Source: an uncultured bacterium (GTDB lineage Bacteria > Verrucomicrobiota > Lentisphaeria > Victivallales > UBA1829). From it: DNA of 7,350 nucleotides. The position numbers were made by a program, and so were the translations under genes. The stretch is from the NCBI GenBank assembly GCA_900549045.1, contig URNE01000108.1, positions 1 to 7,350 of the forward strand, written 5' to 3'. The notes beneath the pieces are model-generated. The model worked only from the letters and a program-made list of their open reading frames with translations, made no database searches and was not told the origin of the DNA. Of the stretch, positions 6,372 to 7,350 are shown piece after piece. Within the stretch, counting starts at the first letter, position 1. Each line of letters begins with the position of its first letter.

Positions 6372-6905
6372 TTATTGATAGATCAGCAGTGAATTCACCG
6401 TTCCGCAGCCGACGAGATTGGGACGGGGGTTGAGGAACCCGAGTTCGACCATGAAATCCGATGCGACGACTTTCGCCCCGAGCTTCCGGAGGAGCCGCGC
6501 GACGGCGTTGACCGTTCCGCCCGTGGCGAGCAGATCGTCGATGATCACGACCCGCTGTCCGGGCTTGACGGAGTCTTTCTGGACCTCAATGACGCCGAAC
6601 CCGTATTCAAGTTCGTAGGATTCGGAGACGCATTCGCGGGGGAGCTTTCCGGCCTTCCGGACGGGAACGAAGCTGCAGCCGAGCGCGGCTGCCAGCGCTC
6701 CGCCGAAGATGAAACCTCGCGCTTCCACAGCGGCGACGACATCGACATCGTCGTTTTTATGGGAAACCGCAAACGCGAGAATAATATCCCGGAAGAGTTC
6801 CGCATCCCTGAAAACGGGCATGACGTCCCGGAAGATCACGCCGTTCACGGGGTAATCGGGAATGCTGATGATCCGTTCCGCGATCCGTTCATTCAACTGT
6901 TTCAT
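6372..6905 (-). CDS. apt: Adenine phosphoribosyltransferase
   Basis: The enzyme makes AMP from adenine and phosphoribosyl pyrophosphate in the cytoplasm, salvaging adenine from nucleic-acid turnover and from methylthioadenosine cleavage. The 177 residues match the family length. The N-terminal IPDYPVNGVIFRDVMP (15-30) is the Apt adenine-binding region, AVEARGFIFGGALA (59-72) and FVPVRKAGKLP (79-89) are family-specific, and VVIIDDLLATGGT (119-131) is the PRPP-binding loop. The combination separates Apt from Xpt and Hpt. The ATG at 6905 has a GGAG 9 bases upstream. Only 30 bases separate it from the mature 3' end of the RNase P RNA, and no obvious promoter lies between, so apt is probably transcribed through from the rnpB promoter and released by processing. 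Confidence 0.96.
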   Translation of the reverse strand: MKQLNERIAERIISIPDYPVNGVIFRDVMPVFRDAELFRDIILAFAVSHKNDDVDVVAAVEARGFIFGGALAAALGCSFVPVRKAGKLPRECVSESYELEYGFGVIEVQKDSVKPGQRVVIIDDLLATGGTVNAVARLLRKLGAKVVASDFMVELGFLNPRPNLVGCGTVNSLLIYQ

Positions 6906-6935
6906 ATTTCAACGCTCCATAAAATTCAGAAAAAG

Positions 6936-7275
6936 CAGAGATGCGGCATAAGCCGGATTCTGTCCCCTTGCGGGGGGCGATCATCTGTCTATGCGGCCAG
7001 AACCCGGAATTCAAGCGTCGCGGGCAGCGACTCATTCCCTATTTGGCCTTGCTCCGGGAGGGGCTTGCACTGCCGGCTCAATCTCTTGAAACCGCGGCGG
7101 GCTCTTACCCCGCCTTTTCACCCTTGCCGGATTGCTCCGGCGGTTTGTTTTCTGCTGCGCTTTCCTTCTCATGGAATATGGTCCATGACATCCTCGTTTT
7201 ATGGAGGACTCCCTGCCCTGCGGAGTCCGGACTTTCCTCTTTGCTTTCGCAAAGCGACCGCCGCCGGCATCTCTG
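6936..7275 (-). ncRNA. rnpB: RNase P RNA (bacterial type A), catalytic RNA that matures tRNA 5' ends
   Basis: The minus strand carries the two universal core strands: GAGGAAAGTCCGGACTCC (7222-7239) and ACAGAATCCGGCTTAT (6948-6963), which form P4. P1 closes the molecule, pairing 7267-7275 with 6936-6944 over nine bases, then a bulge and more pairs. P2 pairs 7256-7262 with 6976-6982. P3 is a perfect hairpin with a GAAA loop (7239-7254). P15 (7044-7048 with 6995-6999), P16 (7034-7038 with 7006-7010) and P17 (7027-7031 with 7017-7021) are present. L17 carries GCCC to pair with GGGC at 7215-7218 (P6), the type A signature. The L15 GGU that binds tRNA CCA is at 7002-7004. L14 is a GAGA tetraloop (7082-7085). 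P19 is CCCC-GCAA-GGGG (6964-6975). Only 12 bases separate P15 from P2, so P18 appears to be absent. The total of about 340 nt is shorter than the 377 of E. coli. Confidence 0.97.
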
Positions 7276-7282
7276 AACGGTA

Positions 7283-7311
7283 AATATACACCCGTTTTCC
7301 CGATATGTCCA
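7283..7311 (-). promoter_or_regulatory. Sigma70-type promoter for rnpB, with possible UP element
   Basis: On the minus strand TGGACA (7306-7311) and TATATT (7283-7288) are separated by exactly 17 bases and each differs from consensus at one position. Seven bases separate the -10 box from 7275, the first paired base of P1, so initiation lands on the RNA's 5' end. An A/T tract at about 7316-7333, just upstream of the -35 box, sits where an UP element would lie, which fits a strongly expressed stable RNA. It may also drive apt and the genes beyond. Confidence 0.8.
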
Positions 7312-7350
7312 GTCCTGAAAAGAAAAAATTGTCCGGAACGCCCTCCCGCC

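Noticed and set aside
5519..6433. A 304-codon + strand open frame opposite the metallophosphoesterase
   Set aside because: The minus-strand frame has every metallophosphoesterase motif in order; the + frame looks like an antisense shadow with no domain or convincing start.
6931..6947. Intrinsic terminator at the 3' end of rnpB
   Set aside because: There is only a five-T run after P1, whose other strand lies over 300 bases away; no local hairpin precedes the T run.
7002..7005. Possible loss of the L15 GGU motif that binds the tRNA CCA end
   Set aside because: At first P17 was mistaken for the L15 region. Aligning through CCAAATAGG and P16 shows GGGU in the expected place (7002-7005), so the motif is present.
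6941..7276. + strand open frames of about 110 codons across 6941-7276
   Set aside because: The stretch is the RNase P RNA gene on the minus strand, so these frames are accidental.
7312..7350. Upstream gene end or terminator at the right edge of the window
   Set aside because: A T-rich tract on the minus strand is visible, but no convincing stem or reading frame can be supported within the remaining bases; it is better explained as an UP element.

Overview
The window is an ordinary, densely packed chromosomal segment of moderately high GC from a Gram-negative bacterium. The Gram-negative call rests on a heptosyltransferase-type glycosyltransferase and a protein with a clear signal peptide. 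The taxon cannot be read from the sequence. A member of the PVC group (for example a Lentisphaerota/Victivallis-like gut anaerobe) is my best guess, from the gene mix and protein style, and is held with low confidence. I see no mobile elements, CRISPR arrays, tRNAs, rRNAs, prophage genes or defence systems.

Layout. Positions 1-101 hold a weak possible terminator and a good sigma70-type promoter for pepT (102-1325, + strand), a tripeptide aminopeptidase. Everything else is on the minus strand and reads leftward from the right edge: a promoter at 7283-7311, the RNase P RNA gene rnpB (6936-7275), apt (adenine phosphoribosyltransferase), a metallophosphoesterase, a GT9 heptosyltransferase-like enzyme, an exported protein of unknown function, mtnA (methylthioribose-1-phosphate isomerase), a TlyA-type rRNA methyltransferase and a YjbQ/UPF0047 protein. 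The last gene converges on pepT with only 2 bases between the stop codons.

How the genes work together. Spacing on the minus strand is operon-like: 30 bases from rnpB to apt, 16 from apt to the phosphoesterase, 16 from that to the glycosyltransferase, then 67 to the exported protein, followed by stop/start overlaps into mtnA and tlyA and a 6-base gap to yjbQ. The 67-base gap contains a plausible internal promoter, so the set may be two transcription units: rnpB-apt-phosphoesterase-GT9, and exported protein-mtnA-tlyA-yjbQ. Apt and MtnA handle the two products of 5'-methylthioadenosine cleavage (adenine and methylthioribose-1-phosphate). This is the only clear metabolic link; the others look like a housekeeping mixture.

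The most interesting element is the RNase P RNA. It is a bacterial type A RNA with its catalytic core, P6/P16/P17 and L15 GGU motif intact. It apparently lacks helix P18, has P3 reduced to a simple GAAA hairpin, and carries a GCAA-capped P19. I found no convincing previously undescribed system here.
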